Below are positions 1-8,771 of a DNA stretch of 64,000 nt, one piece after another (positions within the stretch are counted from its first letter, which is position 1; every line of letters begins with the position of its first letter). The position numbers were made by a program, and so were the translations under genes. The notes below the pieces were generated by a model. The model searched no databases, was not told where the DNA came from, and saw only the letters and a program-made list of their open reading frames with translations. Source of the stretch: Streptomyces sp. SKN60 (lineage in GTDB: Bacteria > Actinomycetota > Actinomycetes > Streptomycetales > Streptomycetaceae); the NCBI RefSeq assembly GCF_026236535.1, contig NZ_JAHTMW010000018.1, positions 91,111 through 155,110 of the forward strand, written 5' to 3'.

Positions 1-54
1 CGGGGCCGCAGAACCGGCCGCGCTGCCTCGTAGGCGGCCTTCACCTGGGTGCCT

Positions 55-1056
55 TCACCCGGGTGCGTCGGCGTCGTTCTTCTCCGACACCGGGTCGGCG
101 AGAGCGCGGAGCGTCTTCTCTGCCTCGGTGATCAGCCGGTGGACGAGTTCGGCGGCCGGGGCGATGTCGCGGACGAGGCCGGCGGTCTGGCCCGTCAGCG
201 GGATGAGTTCGTGCGCGGTGCCCTCGCGCATCGACGTCATCACCCGGGTGCGCAGCGCCTCGGCCCGGGCGGCGGCCGCTTCGGGGCGGGCGTTCCCCTC
301 CTCGACGAACCGGGTGCGCAGTGACCGCGGGACGGTCGTGAAACCGTGCTCGGTCGGCGGGGGCAGAATCTGGTCGGCGAACACCACTTTGACGGCGTCC
401 TGGCTTGCGGCGGAGACGATGGCCGCCTTCCAGTCGTCGCTGACCTCGCATTCGGTCGAGGCCAGGAACCGGGTGCCGATGTTCACGCCCTGTGCGCCCA
501 GGGCCAGTGCCGCGGCGATGCCCCGGCCGTCGGCGATGCCGCCGGAGGCGAGTACCGGCAGCGGCCGGACCGCGTCGACGACCTGCGGCACGAGCGCCAT
601 CGTGCTGACGTCGCCGCAGAACCCGCCGGATTCGGTGCCCTGCGCGCTGATCACGTCGACGCCGGCCGCGGCCGCGCGCTCCGCCTGCTCGACCGTCGTC
701 ACCTGCTGCAGGAAGATCGCGCCGGCGTCGTGGACGCGGGCCACAAGGTCGTCCGGTTCGCCGAGCGCGAAGGAGAACACCGGTGGGGCCTCGGCGATCA
801 CCGCGTCGAAGACCTCGGGGTCGTACGGGCGCCTGGTCATGTTCAGCGCGAACGGCCGGTCGGTGAGGTCGCGCAGCCGGCGCACGTCCTCACGGACCTG
901 TGCCGGAGTGCGCAGGGTGGTGGGGACGCTGCCCAGCGCACCGGCGTCACTGACGGCCGCGGCGAGCCGCATGCCCTGCTGCCAGGGCCCGCCGAGCGGC
1001 CCCTGCACGATCGGCACCTCGATGCCCAGTACTCCGCACACCGGTGTCCGTAGCAT
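55..1056 (-). CDS. Nitronate monooxygenase family protein
   Basis: This 333-residue protein belongs to the nitronate monooxygenase (2-nitropropane dioxygenase-like) family, FMN-dependent TIM-barrel enzymes that oxidise alkyl nitronates. The N-terminus carries the family motif PIVQGPLGG, with SDAGALGSV after it. Later come SAQGTESGG and the phosphate-binding segments LASGGIADGRG and LGAQGVNIGTRF. A start 4 codons upstream (1068) is also possible. The start at 1056 is preferred because GGAGGG lies just before it. It is cytosolic, with no signal peptide. It faces away from the hydrolase gene beginning at 1217, so the 160 bases between hold both promoters. The physiological substrate cannot be told from sequence; related proteins include enoyl reductase-like members. 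Confidence 0.88.
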   Translation of the reverse strand: MLRTPVCGVLGIEVPIVQGPLGGPWQQGMRLAAAVSDAGALGSVPTTLRTPAQVREDVRRLRDLTDRPFALNMTRRPYDPEVFDAVIAEAPPVFSFALGEPDDLVARVHDAGAIFLQQVTTVEQAERAAAAGVDVISAQGTESGGFCGDVSTMALVPQVVDAVRPLPVLASGGIADGRGIAAALALGAQGVNIGTRFLASTECEVSDDWKAAIVSAASQDAVKVVFADQILPPPTEHGFTTVPRSLRTRFVEEGNARPEAAAARAEALRTRVMTSMREGTAHELIPLTGQTAGLVRDIAPAAELVHRLITEAEKTLRALADPVSEKNDADAPG

Positions 1057-1216
1057 CGCGCCCTCCATCCCGAGGGAGCCCCGAGACAGGGATGTTCCTG
1101 CTGTCCAGCCTAGGTGCGGGGGTTCCTGGCTGCCTGCCGAACCGTTCGGGCAGACACCGGCGCGCGTGCTTCCGTGTGCGGGTGCGCGTCCTGGGCCGTC
1201 CTCTTACGCTGCGGAC

Positions 1217-2005
1217 ATGCCTGACATGGCACTGACATCGCGGCGGCTCGGCAGCGGGCCACCCCTGCTGGTCGTCCTCCAGCTCGACCGGGACGGCTGG
1301 GGGCCTGTCCTGGAACGCCTCGCCCGCGAGCACGAGGTGGTGGCCGTCGACCTCCCGGGCTTCGGCGACAGCCCCGCGCTGCCGGAAGGGACCACGCCGA
1401 CCGTCGAGGCGCTGGCCGCCGCCGTCGCGGAGTGGCTCCCCGGCGCCGGCCTCACCCGCCCGCCCGTCGTGGGGAACTCCCTGGGTGGGGCCGTCGCGCT
1501 CGAACTGGCCCGCGGCGGCATGGTCGGCAGCGCCGTCGCGCTGTCCCCGATCGGCCTGTGGACGCGCCCCGAGGCCGCCTACGCGCTGGGTTCGCTCCGC
1601 GTCGCCCACGCCATGGCCCGAGCCTGCGCCGAACGCCCCCATCGGATCGCCGGCCACCCGATCGGGCGCACCGTGGCCTTCTGGCAGCTCGTCGCCCGGC
1701 CGTGGCGCATCCCCGAGGCGGCAGCCGCAGGCGCGCTGCGCAACCTGGCCCACTCGCCCGGCTTCGAGCCGACGCGGCGCGCGGCGCACGCCTACCGGCT
1801 CCGGGCCTTCACCCCGGAGGTCCCGGTCCCGGTCACGGTCGGCTGGGGCACACGGGACCTGATGACCCCACCCCACCAGGCCCTCAGGGCGGCACGACTG
1901 CTGCCGGGCGCCAGTCACGTCTCGCTCCGGGGCTGCGGGCATTCACCGATGTCCGACGACCCCGAGCAGGTCACCCAGATGGTGCTCGATGCCATCGACG
2001 GCTGA
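1217..2005 (+). CDS. Alpha/beta-fold hydrolase
   Basis: A 262-residue alpha/beta hydrolase. The nucleophile elbow is GNSLGG (Ser about residue 88). The acid is probably the Asp of GTRDLMTP and the base the His of GCGHSPMSDDP near the C-terminus. The order and spacing fit haloalkane dehalogenase/esterase-type relatives. The usual oxyanion-loop HG motif after strand beta-3 is missing: the sequence there reads LLVVLQLDRDGW where LLLxHGxG is expected, so catalysis may be altered. The start is the ATG right after GCGGAC. An open frame continues far upstream but only as antisense of the nitronate monooxygenase gene. Cytosolic; substrate unknown. Confidence 0.85.
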   Translation: MPDMALTSRRLGSGPPLLVVLQLDRDGWGPVLERLAREHEVVAVDLPGFGDSPALPEGTTPTVEALAAAVAEWLPGAGLTRPPVVGNSLGGAVALELARGGMVGSAVALSPIGLWTRPEAAYALGSLRVAHAMARACAERPHRIAGHPIGRTVAFWQLVARPWRIPEAAAAGALRNLAHSPGFEPTRRAAHAYRLRAFTPEVPVPVTVGWGTRDLMTPPHQALRAARLLPGASHVSLRGCGHSPMSDDPEQVTQMVLDAIDG

Positions 2006-2147
2006 GTTCCGCGTGAGGCGGTGGAACGGCCCTACTGCGGCCGTCCGTGCGTCATCGCGCCGTGGCTCCCCTGTCTCCCGCCGAGCCTGCGCTCAGCTGC
2101 CGAGCACGGCGCTCGCTGAGGGCTGATCGAACCGGGACGCCGGGCGG

Positions 2148-2822
2148 TCAGGGGCTGTTGGGCCGGGTCAGGCCGAGGTCGTAGGCGAGGATCACGGCCT
2201 GGATCCGGTCCCTGGCGCCGGCCTTGGCGAGGACCCGTCCGACGTGCTTCTTGACCGTGGACTCGGACAGCACGAGACGTTCGGCGATCTCGGCGTTGGT
2301 CCAGCCCTTGCCGATGGCGATGAGGATCTCGCGCTCGCGGTCGGTGAGGGAGCGGAGCCGGGGGTCGTCGTCGGCTGTCCGGTCGTGCGGGCGTACCGGC
2401 AGCTGTCGGGCGTAGGTGTCGAGGAGGCGGCGGGTGAGGCTGGGGGCGATGACGGCGTCCCCGGCGGCGACCGCGCGGATACCGGCGAGGAGTTCCTCGG
2501 GGAGGGCGTCCTTGAGCAGGAAGCCGCTGGCGCCTGCACGCAGGGCGGCGTGGGCGTACTCGTCCAGGTCGAAGGTGGTGAGGACCAGGACGCGGGAGCG
2601 GCCGCCGCCGGCGACGATGCGGCGGGTGGCCTCGATGCCGTCCATGCCGGGCATGCGTACGTCCATGAGCACCACGTCCGGGCGGAGTTCGGCGGCCTGG
2701 CGGACCGCTTCGGCGCCGTGGGCGGCCTCGCCGACGACTTCGGTGTCGGGGTTGCTGGCCAGGAGCATGCGGAAGCCGAACCGTTGCAGCGGCTGGTCGT
2801 CGACGATGAGGACGGTCGTCAT
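2148..2822 (-). CDS. NarL/LuxR-type response regulator
   Basis: A 224-residue response regulator. The receiver domain has DD at residues 8-9, the phospho-acceptor Asp54 in VLMDVRMPGMDG, the Thr of VLTTFD and the Lys of LLKDALPEE. It is followed by a C-terminal LuxR-type helix-turn-helix beginning LTDREREILIAIGKG. Its ATG overlaps the stop of the sensor kinase by 4 bases, so the two are translationally coupled. It is the last gene of an ABC transporter/two-component operon and probably activates that operon. Two GGTACC-type inverted repeats upstream of the first gene (around 6094-6137) are the natural candidate binding sites. Confidence 0.93.
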   Translation of the reverse strand: MTTVLIVDDQPLQRFGFRMLLASNPDTEVVGEAAHGAEAVRQAAELRPDVVLMDVRMPGMDGIEATRRIVAGGGRSRVLVLTTFDLDEYAHAALRAGASGFLLKDALPEELLAGIRAVAAGDAVIAPSLTRRLLDTYARQLPVRPHDRTADDDPRLRSLTDREREILIAIGKGWTNAEIAERLVLSESTVKKHVGRVLAKAGARDRIQAVILAYDLGLTRPNSP

Positions 2823-4144
2823 GACGCCTCCGCCGTTCGCGACAGGCGGGAGGCGGGGACCGTGGCGGTGTGGAGAACGGCGTCCACGCTCCAGCCGCCG
2901 CCGGGGCGGGGGCCGGCGGTGACGGTTCCGCCGTACAGGGCGGCCCGTTCCCTCATGCCCGCGATGCCGTGTCCTTCCCCACCGGGCTGTGGGAGGCCGC
3001 CCGCGGGTCCGGTGTCCTCCAGGCGGATGTGGAGCTCCGCGTCGTCGGCCGCCGTGATCGTGAGCTGGGCCCGGGTGTCGGTGCCGGCGTGTTTGAGGGT
3101 GTTGGTGAGTGCTTCCTGCGCGATCCGGTAGACGGTCAGCTGCACACCCGGGTCCAGGGCGTCCGGCCGGCCGGCGGTGCGGTATGTGACCTGCGGGCCG
3201 GCCGCGCGGACGCGTTCGCAGAGCGCGTCGAGGTCGGCGATACCGGGCTGGGGGCTGAGGTCGGCGGCCTCCTCCTCGTCGGCGGCGCCGTCGGCGTACT
3301 CGGTCTCCTCGCGCAGTACGGCGAGGGTGCGGCGCAGCTCGCCGAGGGCCTGGCGGCTGGTTCCGGCGATCAGCTGCAGGGCCTGCCTGCTCCACTCGGG
3401 GGCGGTGGTGGCCGCGTGGGCACCGCCGTCGGCGAGGGTGATGACGACGGAGAGGTTGTGGCCGACGATGTCGTGCATCTCCCGGGCGATGCGGGTGCGC
3501 TCGGCGGCGGTGGCGAGCCTGCTGCGCTGGTCGCGTTCGACCTCCAGGCGGGCCGCGCGGTCCTTGAGTCCCAGGAGGTAGGCCCAGCAGAGCCGGATGC
3601 CCAGACCGGAGGCGACGGCGGCGGTCGCGGCGCTGCAGAGGAAGAACAGCGCGACGAGCGGGGACAGCGGGATGGTCACGCGTACGGCCGCCAGCACGAT
3701 GGCGGCGAGCACGGCCGCGCAGGCGAAGCCCAGGTGCTTCAGCCTGCCGTGCCGGGCCAGGCTGTAGAGGGCGATGAGCAGGGCGACGTTGCTGTGCAGC
3801 GAGACGTCCAGGGCCGTCTCCACCAGGTAGACGCCGAAGACGGCGGCGAAGACCGCGGAGGGGGCGCTGCGGCGCCACAGCAGGGGCAGCAGCAGCCCCA
3901 GCTGCAGGGCGACGATCCCGTACAGGGGGATGGCGGCGGTCCGGATCACCGACCCGTGGCTCGCGCCGACGAGCAGGTCGGGCAGGCCGAAGGTCAGCAG
4001 GGCGGCCAGCACCAGCGCGGTGTCGAGGAGCCATGGGCGCTGCCGGTCGGCGCGCCGCAGGCGGCGCCCGGCGTCGACGAGCCGGGCGATCGGCGGGTGG
4101 CCCCACAGCGGGTCCTCGGGCGTCAGGGGTCTCACGGGTGTCAC
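2819..4144 (-). CDS. Sensor histidine kinase (HisKA_3 type)
   Basis: A 441-residue membrane sensor kinase that phosphorylates the adjacent response regulator. Residues about 40-190 hold five or six hydrophobic segments with very short loops, so the signal is probably sensed in the membrane. A helical linker leads to the dimerisation/phospho-acceptor box RIAREMHDIVGHN (His about 224). The ATPase domain shows the N box EALTNTLKHA and the glycine-rich GHGIAGMRERA. The start is GTG. It overlaps the regulator by 4 bases and sits 79 bases after the ABC permease. DesK/LiaS-like kinases linked to ABC exporters commonly respond to membrane stress or antibiotics; that role is inferred here. Confidence 0.92.
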   Translation of the reverse strand: MTPVRPLTPEDPLWGHPPIARLVDAGRRLRRADRQRPWLLDTALVLAALLTFGLPDLLVGASHGSVIRTAAIPLYGIVALQLGLLLPLLWRRSAPSAVFAAVFGVYLVETALDVSLHSNVALLIALYSLARHGRLKHLGFACAAVLAAIVLAAVRVTIPLSPLVALFFLCSAATAAVASGLGIRLCWAYLLGLKDRAARLEVERDQRSRLATAAERTRIAREMHDIVGHNLSVVITLADGGAHAATTAPEWSRQALQLIAGTSRQALGELRRTLAVLREETEYADGAADEEEAADLSPQPGIADLDALCERVRAAGPQVTYRTAGRPDALDPGVQLTVYRIAQEALTNTLKHAGTDTRAQLTITAADDAELHIRLEDTGPAGGLPQPGGEGHGIAGMRERAALYGGTVTAGPRPGGGWSVDAVLHTATVPASRLSRTAEAS

Positions 4145-4168
4145 CTGTCCAGTGTCGACGACGGTCGG

Positions 4169-4207
4169 GCGGGTGACGTCCCCGGTCTGCCCGGTCGCGT
4201 CACCCGC
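4169..4207 (-). other. Intergenic hairpin between permease and kinase genes
   Basis: GCGGGTGACG and its exact reverse complement CGTCACCCGC flank a 19-base loop that itself contains short CCGG complements. It lies between the permease stop and the kinase start. It could reduce read-through or stabilise the upstream half of the message, giving more transporter than regulator. No run of T follows, so it is not a classical terminator. Confidence 0.4.
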
Positions 4208-4223
4208 TTTCGCACGGGGTTCG

Positions 4224-5075
4224 TCAGGCGTCGCCGCGCTTCAGCCGCCAGGCCGCGCCGGCCAGGGCGAGGAGGGTCCAGCTGGTGAGGACGGCGAGGC
4301 CGGCTCCGGGGGTGAGCGTGTCCGCGGCCTGCTTCAGGGCGAACATCGACTCGCCCGCGTTGCTCGGCAGGTACCGGCTGACGTCGCTCTCCCAGGAGCT
4401 GGGCAGCAGCGAGACGAGCCCGGGCACCAGCAGCAGGGCCGCGACCAGCACGGCGACGGCGCCGGCCGTCGACCGCAGCAGCGCGCCGAGCGCCACGCCG
4501 ATGACGCCGATCATGCCCAGGTAGAGCCCGGCGGCGAGCAGGCTGCGCAGCACCCCGGTGTCGGACAGCGCGAGCTCTGCGGGGGTGCCGACGATCATGT
4601 GGCCGCCGGCCTTGAAGGCCGCGAACACACCCGCCGTGCCGACGAGCAGGGCGACCACGCCGTGGACCGCGGCCTTGGACCACAGCACCGGCAGGCGGCG
4701 CGGGACGGCCGCGAGCGTCGAGCGGATCGTGCCGGTGCTGTACTCCCCCGCGGTGACCAGGACGCCCAGAATTCCCAGGGCCAGCTGGGCGAAGCCGACT
4801 CCGAACAGTGCGAGGTCGACCGCGTTCGCCCTGCTGAGGTCCATGTGCCCGCCGGGCGGCCCCATGGTGCCGGCCGTGGCGGGCTCGTAACGGGCTGCGG
4901 CGATCAGGCCGAAGCCCAGCAGGAACAGCAGCGCCACCCCGAAGGTGATCCAGGTGGAGCGCAGCGACCAGAGCTTGGCCCACTCGGCGCGCAGCACCCG
5001 CGCCCCGGTCACCTTGCAGGTGGGACGCACCGCGTCCGATCGCCCGGGGGTCCGGGTCTCGCTGATGACGCTCAT
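4224..5075 (-). CDS. ABC-2 type transporter permease
   Basis: A 283-residue polytopic membrane protein and the permease partner of the ATPase encoded just upstream. The N-terminus RVLRAEWAKLWSLRSTW is typical of ABC-2 permeases, where an amphipathic segment precedes the first helix. About six membrane segments follow, with hydrophobic blocks around residues 40-60, 95-120, 135-160, 180-200, 205-225 and 250-270. Its start overlaps the stop of the ATPase gene by 4 bases (ATGA). The two probably form an exporter for a lipid, peptide or drug; the substrate is unknown. Confidence 0.9.
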   Translation of the reverse strand: MSVISETRTPGRSDAVRPTCKVTGARVLRAEWAKLWSLRSTWITFGVALLFLLGFGLIAAARYEPATAGTMGPPGGHMDLSRANAVDLALFGVGFAQLALGILGVLVTAGEYSTGTIRSTLAAVPRRLPVLWSKAAVHGVVALLVGTAGVFAAFKAGGHMIVGTPAELALSDTGVLRSLLAAGLYLGMIGVIGVALGALLRSTAGAVAVLVAALLLVPGLVSLLPSSWESDVSRYLPSNAGESMFALKQAADTLTPGAGLAVLTSWTLLALAGAAWRLKRGDA

Positions 5076-6010
5076 GCCGCCCTCCCGGGGGTGTCGTCGA
5101 AGGTGGTGGAGCCGTGGAAGTCGACGGCGTCACGGGTCAGGTCCATGAACGCGTCCTCCAGGGAGACCTCCCGGGGAGTGAGTTCGAACAGGGCGATGCC
5201 GGCCTCGGCGGCCTTCGTCCCGATCGCCCGCGCCGGCACGCCCGTCACCTGCAACTCCTCGGATCCGGCACGTCCGGTGATCTCGACTCCCGGCGCGGCC
5301 AGTACCTCCCGCAGCCGCGCCGGATCCGCGCTGACCACCTTCACCCGGTCGCCGCCGGCCCGTCGGACCAGGTCCGCGACGGTGGTGTCGGCAAGGAGCC
5401 GGCCCCGCCCGATGACGATCAGGTGGTCGGCGACCAGCGCCATCTCGCTCATCAGGTGCGAGGAGACGAAGACGGTACGGCCCTCGGCGGCCAGAGAGGT
5501 GAGGAGATTGCGGATCCACAGCACGCCCTCGGGGTCGAGGCCGTTGACCGGCTCGTCGAGCATCACCGTCGCCGGGTCGCCGAGGAGCGCCGCGGCGATC
5601 CCCAGACGCTGGCCCATGCCGAGGGAGAAGGCGCCCGCGCGTTTCCTGGCCACGGCCTGGAGGCCGGTCAGCTCGATGACCTCGTCCACCCGGCGGCGCG
5701 GAATGCCGTGGGTGTGCGCCAGCGCCATCAGGTGATCGACGGCGGTACGGCCCGGGTGGACCGACTTCGCCTCAAGAAGCGCACCGATCTCCCGCAACGG
5801 CGCGGTGTGCTGCGCGTAACGGCGGCCGTTGACCCGCACTGTGCCGCCGGTGGGCGCGTCCAGGCCGATGATCAGGCGCATGGTCGTGGACTTGCCCGCG
5901 CCGTTGGGGCCCAGGAAGCCGGTCACGGTGCCGGGCCTGACGGTGAAGTCGAGCCGGTCGACCGCCGTCTTCTCCCCGTACCGTTTCGTCAGCTGATGCG
6001 CTTCGATCAT
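5072..6010 (-). CDS. ABC transporter ATP-binding protein
   Basis: A 312-residue ATPase subunit and the first gene of the four-gene ABC/two-component operon. It has Walker A GPNGAGKS (about residues 34-41) and a signature reading SLGMGQR in place of LSGGQ, a common variant in ABC-2 exporters. Walker B and the D-loop are VMLDEPVNGLDP, and the switch His lies in VFVSSHL. The C-terminal 80 residues form the extra domain usual in drug or bacteriocin exporters. GGGAGGA lies 4-10 bases upstream of the ATG. It energises the adjacent permease. Confidence 0.94.
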   Translation of the reverse strand: MIEAHQLTKRYGEKTAVDRLDFTVRPGTVTGFLGPNGAGKSTTMRLIIGLDAPTGGTVRVNGRRYAQHTAPLREIGALLEAKSVHPGRTAVDHLMALAHTHGIPRRRVDEVIELTGLQAVARKRAGAFSLGMGQRLGIAAALLGDPATVMLDEPVNGLDPEGVLWIRNLLTSLAAEGRTVFVSSHLMSEMALVADHLIVIGRGRLLADTTVADLVRRAGGDRVKVVSADPARLREVLAAPGVEITGRAGSEELQVTGVPARAIGTKAAEAGIALFELTPREVSLEDAFMDLTRDAVDFHGSTTFDDTPGRAA

Positions 6011-6064
6011 CGAGTCCTCCCTCGCGTCCGCCGGCCCGACCCTCGCCGGCCCGCGTCACCGCTC

Positions 6065-6137
6065 ACGCTAGGAGGACGCGCCGCGCCGCCCGTGGTACCC
6101 GGGTGCCATCCTGAGCGGGCGCTGGTACCGCGGTACA
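6065..6137 (-). promoter_or_regulatory. Candidate promoter with paired inverted-repeat operators for the ABC/two-component operon
   Basis: Upstream of the ATPase gene are two 14-base near-palindromes of the form GGTACCssGGTrCm: GGTACCCGGGTGCC at 6094-6107 and GGTACCGCGGTACA at 6124-6137. The second contains a perfect 12-base palindrome. They are 30 bases apart, about three helical turns, so both lie on the same DNA face. A candidate -10, TAGCGT on the minus strand, occupies 6065-6070. No good -35 exists, and the first repeat sits where an activator would contact RNA polymerase. Binding by the operon's own response regulator is inferred. Confidence 0.45.
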
Positions 6138-6193
6138 CCTCTCCGCCCAGCCGCCCACCGCGTCGGCCGCACGTTCGCCCGGCGCGGCTCTCC

Positions 6194-7219
6194 TCACCCG
6201 GACAACCGACCCGTACGGTGCCGGTCGCGGCGGACGTCGAGGGTGGCGCAGTGGAAGGAACCGCCGAGGGCCTGGACATGGCGGAAGGGACACGGCAGCG
6301 GGGTGAACCCCAGGGAGGCCAGCAGCTCTTGGACCTTCACGTCCTCGGCCTCGACGACCACGTGCCGGTCGTCGACCACGAGCAGGTTCATGTTCAGCCA
6401 GGCGCTGGTCATGTACAGCGGCGGACCGGGCGCGGGATCGGGCCAGGGAGCGGGCACGAGTTCCCAGTCGGCCAGCGGGGTCCGCGCAAGATCGCCCGGA
6501 TCGATCCGCTCCGGGTTGTACAGGGCGAGGCGCTCACGCAACGGGCACAGCGTCGCGTCGATGTGCATCGCGTGCCGGTCTCGCGGGCGCAGGAGGTGGA
6601 CCGCGACGTCGGGCCCGAGGCGCTGGCGCAGGTGCTCGACGCCGGAGCGGTTGGTGACGTGGCTGAGCTGCCCGACGACGGTCCGCGGCCCCAGGCGTAG
6701 GAAATCGGCGGCATCCCAGGCCGGTCGTGCCTCCCCGATCACCCAGCTGTCCTCGATCACCGGGCCCTCCCGTACGGGATTCACGTCGAGGTCCACCCCG
6801 GACGGCATCCAGCGCGCACCGGTGCGACGCCACTCCTGAACGAGAGGCCAGTAGGCGAGCAGCTCGTGGCGGCGACTGCGCCACGCCATCGGCGCCTCGA
6901 TCACCCGGTCACCCATCACCAGCAGCGCGTCCCTCGGCATCGCCGCGCAGTATCCGGCCAGCCCCGCCCACGGCACGCGCCGCGGCCGGCGCACGAGACA
7001 CCCCATCCGCTCCAGCAGCTCGGCGAGCCCCTGAAGCTCCCGATCCGCCTCCAGGACCACATCGGGTGGAAACGCGTGCCCCGGTCGGAACGCGTCCCAG
7101 TGCTCGGCGGGCATCGTCGCCTCCACCATGCGCCGGTCCTCCGCCGGGAACACCGCCCCGTATGCCGTACCGACCACGACCTCACGGAGGGGGCTCCACT
7201 CGTCGCACGCATCCACCAC
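6194..7219 (-). CDS. Amidinotransferase family protein
   Basis: A 341-residue protein of the amidinotransferase fold (glycine or inosamine-phosphate amidinotransferases), which move an amidino group from arginine to an amine through a covalent Cys intermediate. Seen are the family N-terminus SPLREVVVG, the basic-residue segment HAMHIDATL with the catalytic His, and the C-terminal GGSFHCATLDVRR with the nucleophilic Cys at about 324. Asp residues in DADFLRLG-type positions are also conserved (here WDAADFLRLG). The start is GTG at 7219 or the adjacent GTG at 7216, 10 bases after GAGGAGG. The acceptor is not evident. No streptomycin- or creatine-type cluster is adjacent. Confidence 0.85.
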   Translation of the reverse strand: MVDACDEWSPLREVVVGTAYGAVFPAEDRRMVEATMPAEHWDAFRPGHAFPPDVVLEADRELQGLAELLERMGCLVRRPRRVPWAGLAGYCAAMPRDALLVMGDRVIEAPMAWRSRRHELLAYWPLVQEWRRTGARWMPSGVDLDVNPVREGPVIEDSWVIGEARPAWDAADFLRLGPRTVVGQLSHVTNRSGVEHLRQRLGPDVAVHLLRPRDRHAMHIDATLCPLRERLALYNPERIDPGDLARTPLADWELVPAPWPDPAPGPPLYMTSAWLNMNLLVVDDRHVVVEAEDVKVQELLASLGFTPLPCPFRHVQALGGSFHCATLDVRRDRHRTGRLSG

Positions 7220-7441
7220 GGACCATCGCCTCCTCGACCGAGCGGCGGGCCCCCTGCGGCACCCGTCCGCCCAAGGATGCGGGCCGCTCCGGCCTGCCGC
7301 TCATGCGACGCGACCGGGCCACCCGTGTGGGGTACGTGACCGGTGCGTTCGATCCGGCCGACTGCACGGACGCCGATGTGTGCCGCGGCCGGCTGCGCCC
7401 GACGGCAGTCCACACCGCCCGCGGAAGCAATCAACCCGCGC

Positions 7442-7487
7442 TTGCAATCATGGCGCGTCTGCAATTATTGTTTTGGCACGTAAGGAG
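7442..7487 (+). promoter_or_regulatory. AT-rich promoter/operator upstream of the MFS exporter operon (copy 1)
   Basis: A -35 TTGCAA at 7442-7447 and a -10 TATTGT at 7466-7471 are separated by 18 bases. The 33 bases from 7455 to 7487 match 24 of 33 bases at 11170-11202, upstream of a second gene of the same locus. Such AT-rich conservation stands out in this GC-rich DNA. The conserved bases extend beyond the -10, with TGCAA on one side and GCAnGTAAG on the other, so a regulator probably binds over the promoter. The element ends 31 bases before the MFS start. Confidence 0.65.
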
Positions 7488-7518
7488 CTCCATCAAGCAA
7501 GTACGGAAGGACGGAGCC

Positions 7519-8739
7519 ATGCCGCTCGCGCTCCTCGCCCTGGCACTCGGGGCATTCGCGGTGGGAACGACCGAGTTCGTCGTCATGGGCCTGTTGCCCG
7601 AGATCGCCGGCGACTACGGCGTCTCCATCCCCACCGCGGGACTGCTGGTCACCGGTTACGCGCTCGGCGTCGTCCTCGGTGCGCCACTGCTCACCGTGCT
7701 CGGCAACAAGGTGAGCCGGAAGCGGATGCTCATGGTGCTGATGGGCCTGTTCGTCCTCGGCAATGTGCTCTCCGCCGTCGCACCGACCTTCGGTCTGATG
7801 CTGACCGGCCGCGTGGTCGCCTCGCTCGCCCACGGCTCGTTCTTCGGCATCGGCTCCGTCGTCGCGGCCGGCCTCGTCGCCCCCGAGAAGAAGGCCGGCG
7901 CCATCGCCACCATGTTCACCGGACTGACCGTCGCCAACATCGTCGGCGTTCCCCTTGGCACGTTCATCGGGCAGGCGGTCGGCTGGCGCACCACCTTCGC
8001 GATCGTCGCCGCGCTCGGCGTGCTCGGACTGCTCGGCATCGCCCGGCTGGTGCCCGCCATGCCGCGGCCCGAAGGCGCGCGCCTCGGCCGGGAGCTGACC
8101 GCCTTCCGCAATCCGCAGGTGCTGCTCGCGATGGCGATGACCGTGCTCGGCTTCGGCGGCGTCTTCGCCGCGATCACCTACATCGCGCCGATGATGACGC
8201 ACGCTGCCGGCTACTCGGACGGCGCCGTGACCTGGCTGCTCGTGCTGTTCGGCATCGGCATGTTCCTGGGCAACCTGCTCGGCGGGCGCTTCGCCGACCG
8301 GGCGCTGATGCCGCTGCTGTACGTCACGCTCGGCGGCCTCGCGGTCGTGCTGGCCCTGTTCACGGTGACCGCGCACCACAAGGTCCTGGCCGCGCTCACC
8401 ATCCTGCTCGTCGGGGCACTCGGCTTCGCGACCGTGCCGCCGCTGCAGAAGCGGGTCCTGGACCAGGCGCACGGCGCGCCGACGCTGGCCTCGGCCGTGA
8501 ACATCGGCGCCTTCAACCTCGGCAACGCGCTCGCCGCGTGGCTCGGCGGGCTCGTCATCTCCGCCGGTCTCGGCTACACGGCCCCGAACTGGGTCGGCGC
8601 CGTCCTGGCCGCCGCCGCGCTGCTCCTCGCCTTCTGGTCGGCGGCCCTTGAGCGCCGGGCCCCGGCGAAGGACACCGGTGCGGACCGGGCCGGCGCCCTC
8701 GCGGCACCCGCGCCCGCCCCCGTACCCGTACACCACTGA
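7519..8739 (+). CDS. MFS transporter (AraJ/YdhP-like drug or sugar efflux)
   Basis: A 406-residue 12-helix major facilitator of the drug:H+ antiporter/AraJ type. It starts PLALLALALGAFAVGTTEFV, carrying the family GTTEFVVMGLLPEIA motif in helix 1. The helix 2-3 loop motif GNKVSRKRML and the helix 5 motif GVPLGTFIG follow. It has a proline/alanine-rich C-terminal tail. A longer frame exists upstream, but AAGGACGGAG lies 3-12 bases before this ATG and the promoter lies between. It is first in a run with SnoaL-like, aldo/keto reductase and luciferase-like genes. This suggests export coupled to reductive detoxification of a small reactive compound. Confidence 0.9.
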   Translation: MPLALLALALGAFAVGTTEFVVMGLLPEIAGDYGVSIPTAGLLVTGYALGVVLGAPLLTVLGNKVSRKRMLMVLMGLFVLGNVLSAVAPTFGLMLTGRVVASLAHGSFFGIGSVVAAGLVAPEKKAGAIATMFTGLTVANIVGVPLGTFIGQAVGWRTTFAIVAALGVLGLLGIARLVPAMPRPEGARLGRELTAFRNPQVLLAMAMTVLGFGGVFAAITYIAPMMTHAAGYSDGAVTWLLVLFGIGMFLGNLLGGRFADRALMPLLYVTLGGLAVVLALFTVTAHHKVLAALTILLVGALGFATVPPLQKRVLDQAHGAPTLASAVNIGAFNLGNALAAWLGGLVISAGLGYTAPNWVGAVLAAAALLLAFWSAALERRAPAKDTGADRAGALAAPAPAPVPVHH

Positions 8740-8771
8740 TCCCCCCCGATACCCACGGCAGGAGCCGCGCC

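Noticed and set aside
2..44. Possible start of another minus-strand gene (GTG AAG GCC GCC...) at the left edge
   Set aside because: Only 14 codons are inside the window and no motif or strong ribosome-binding site supports it.
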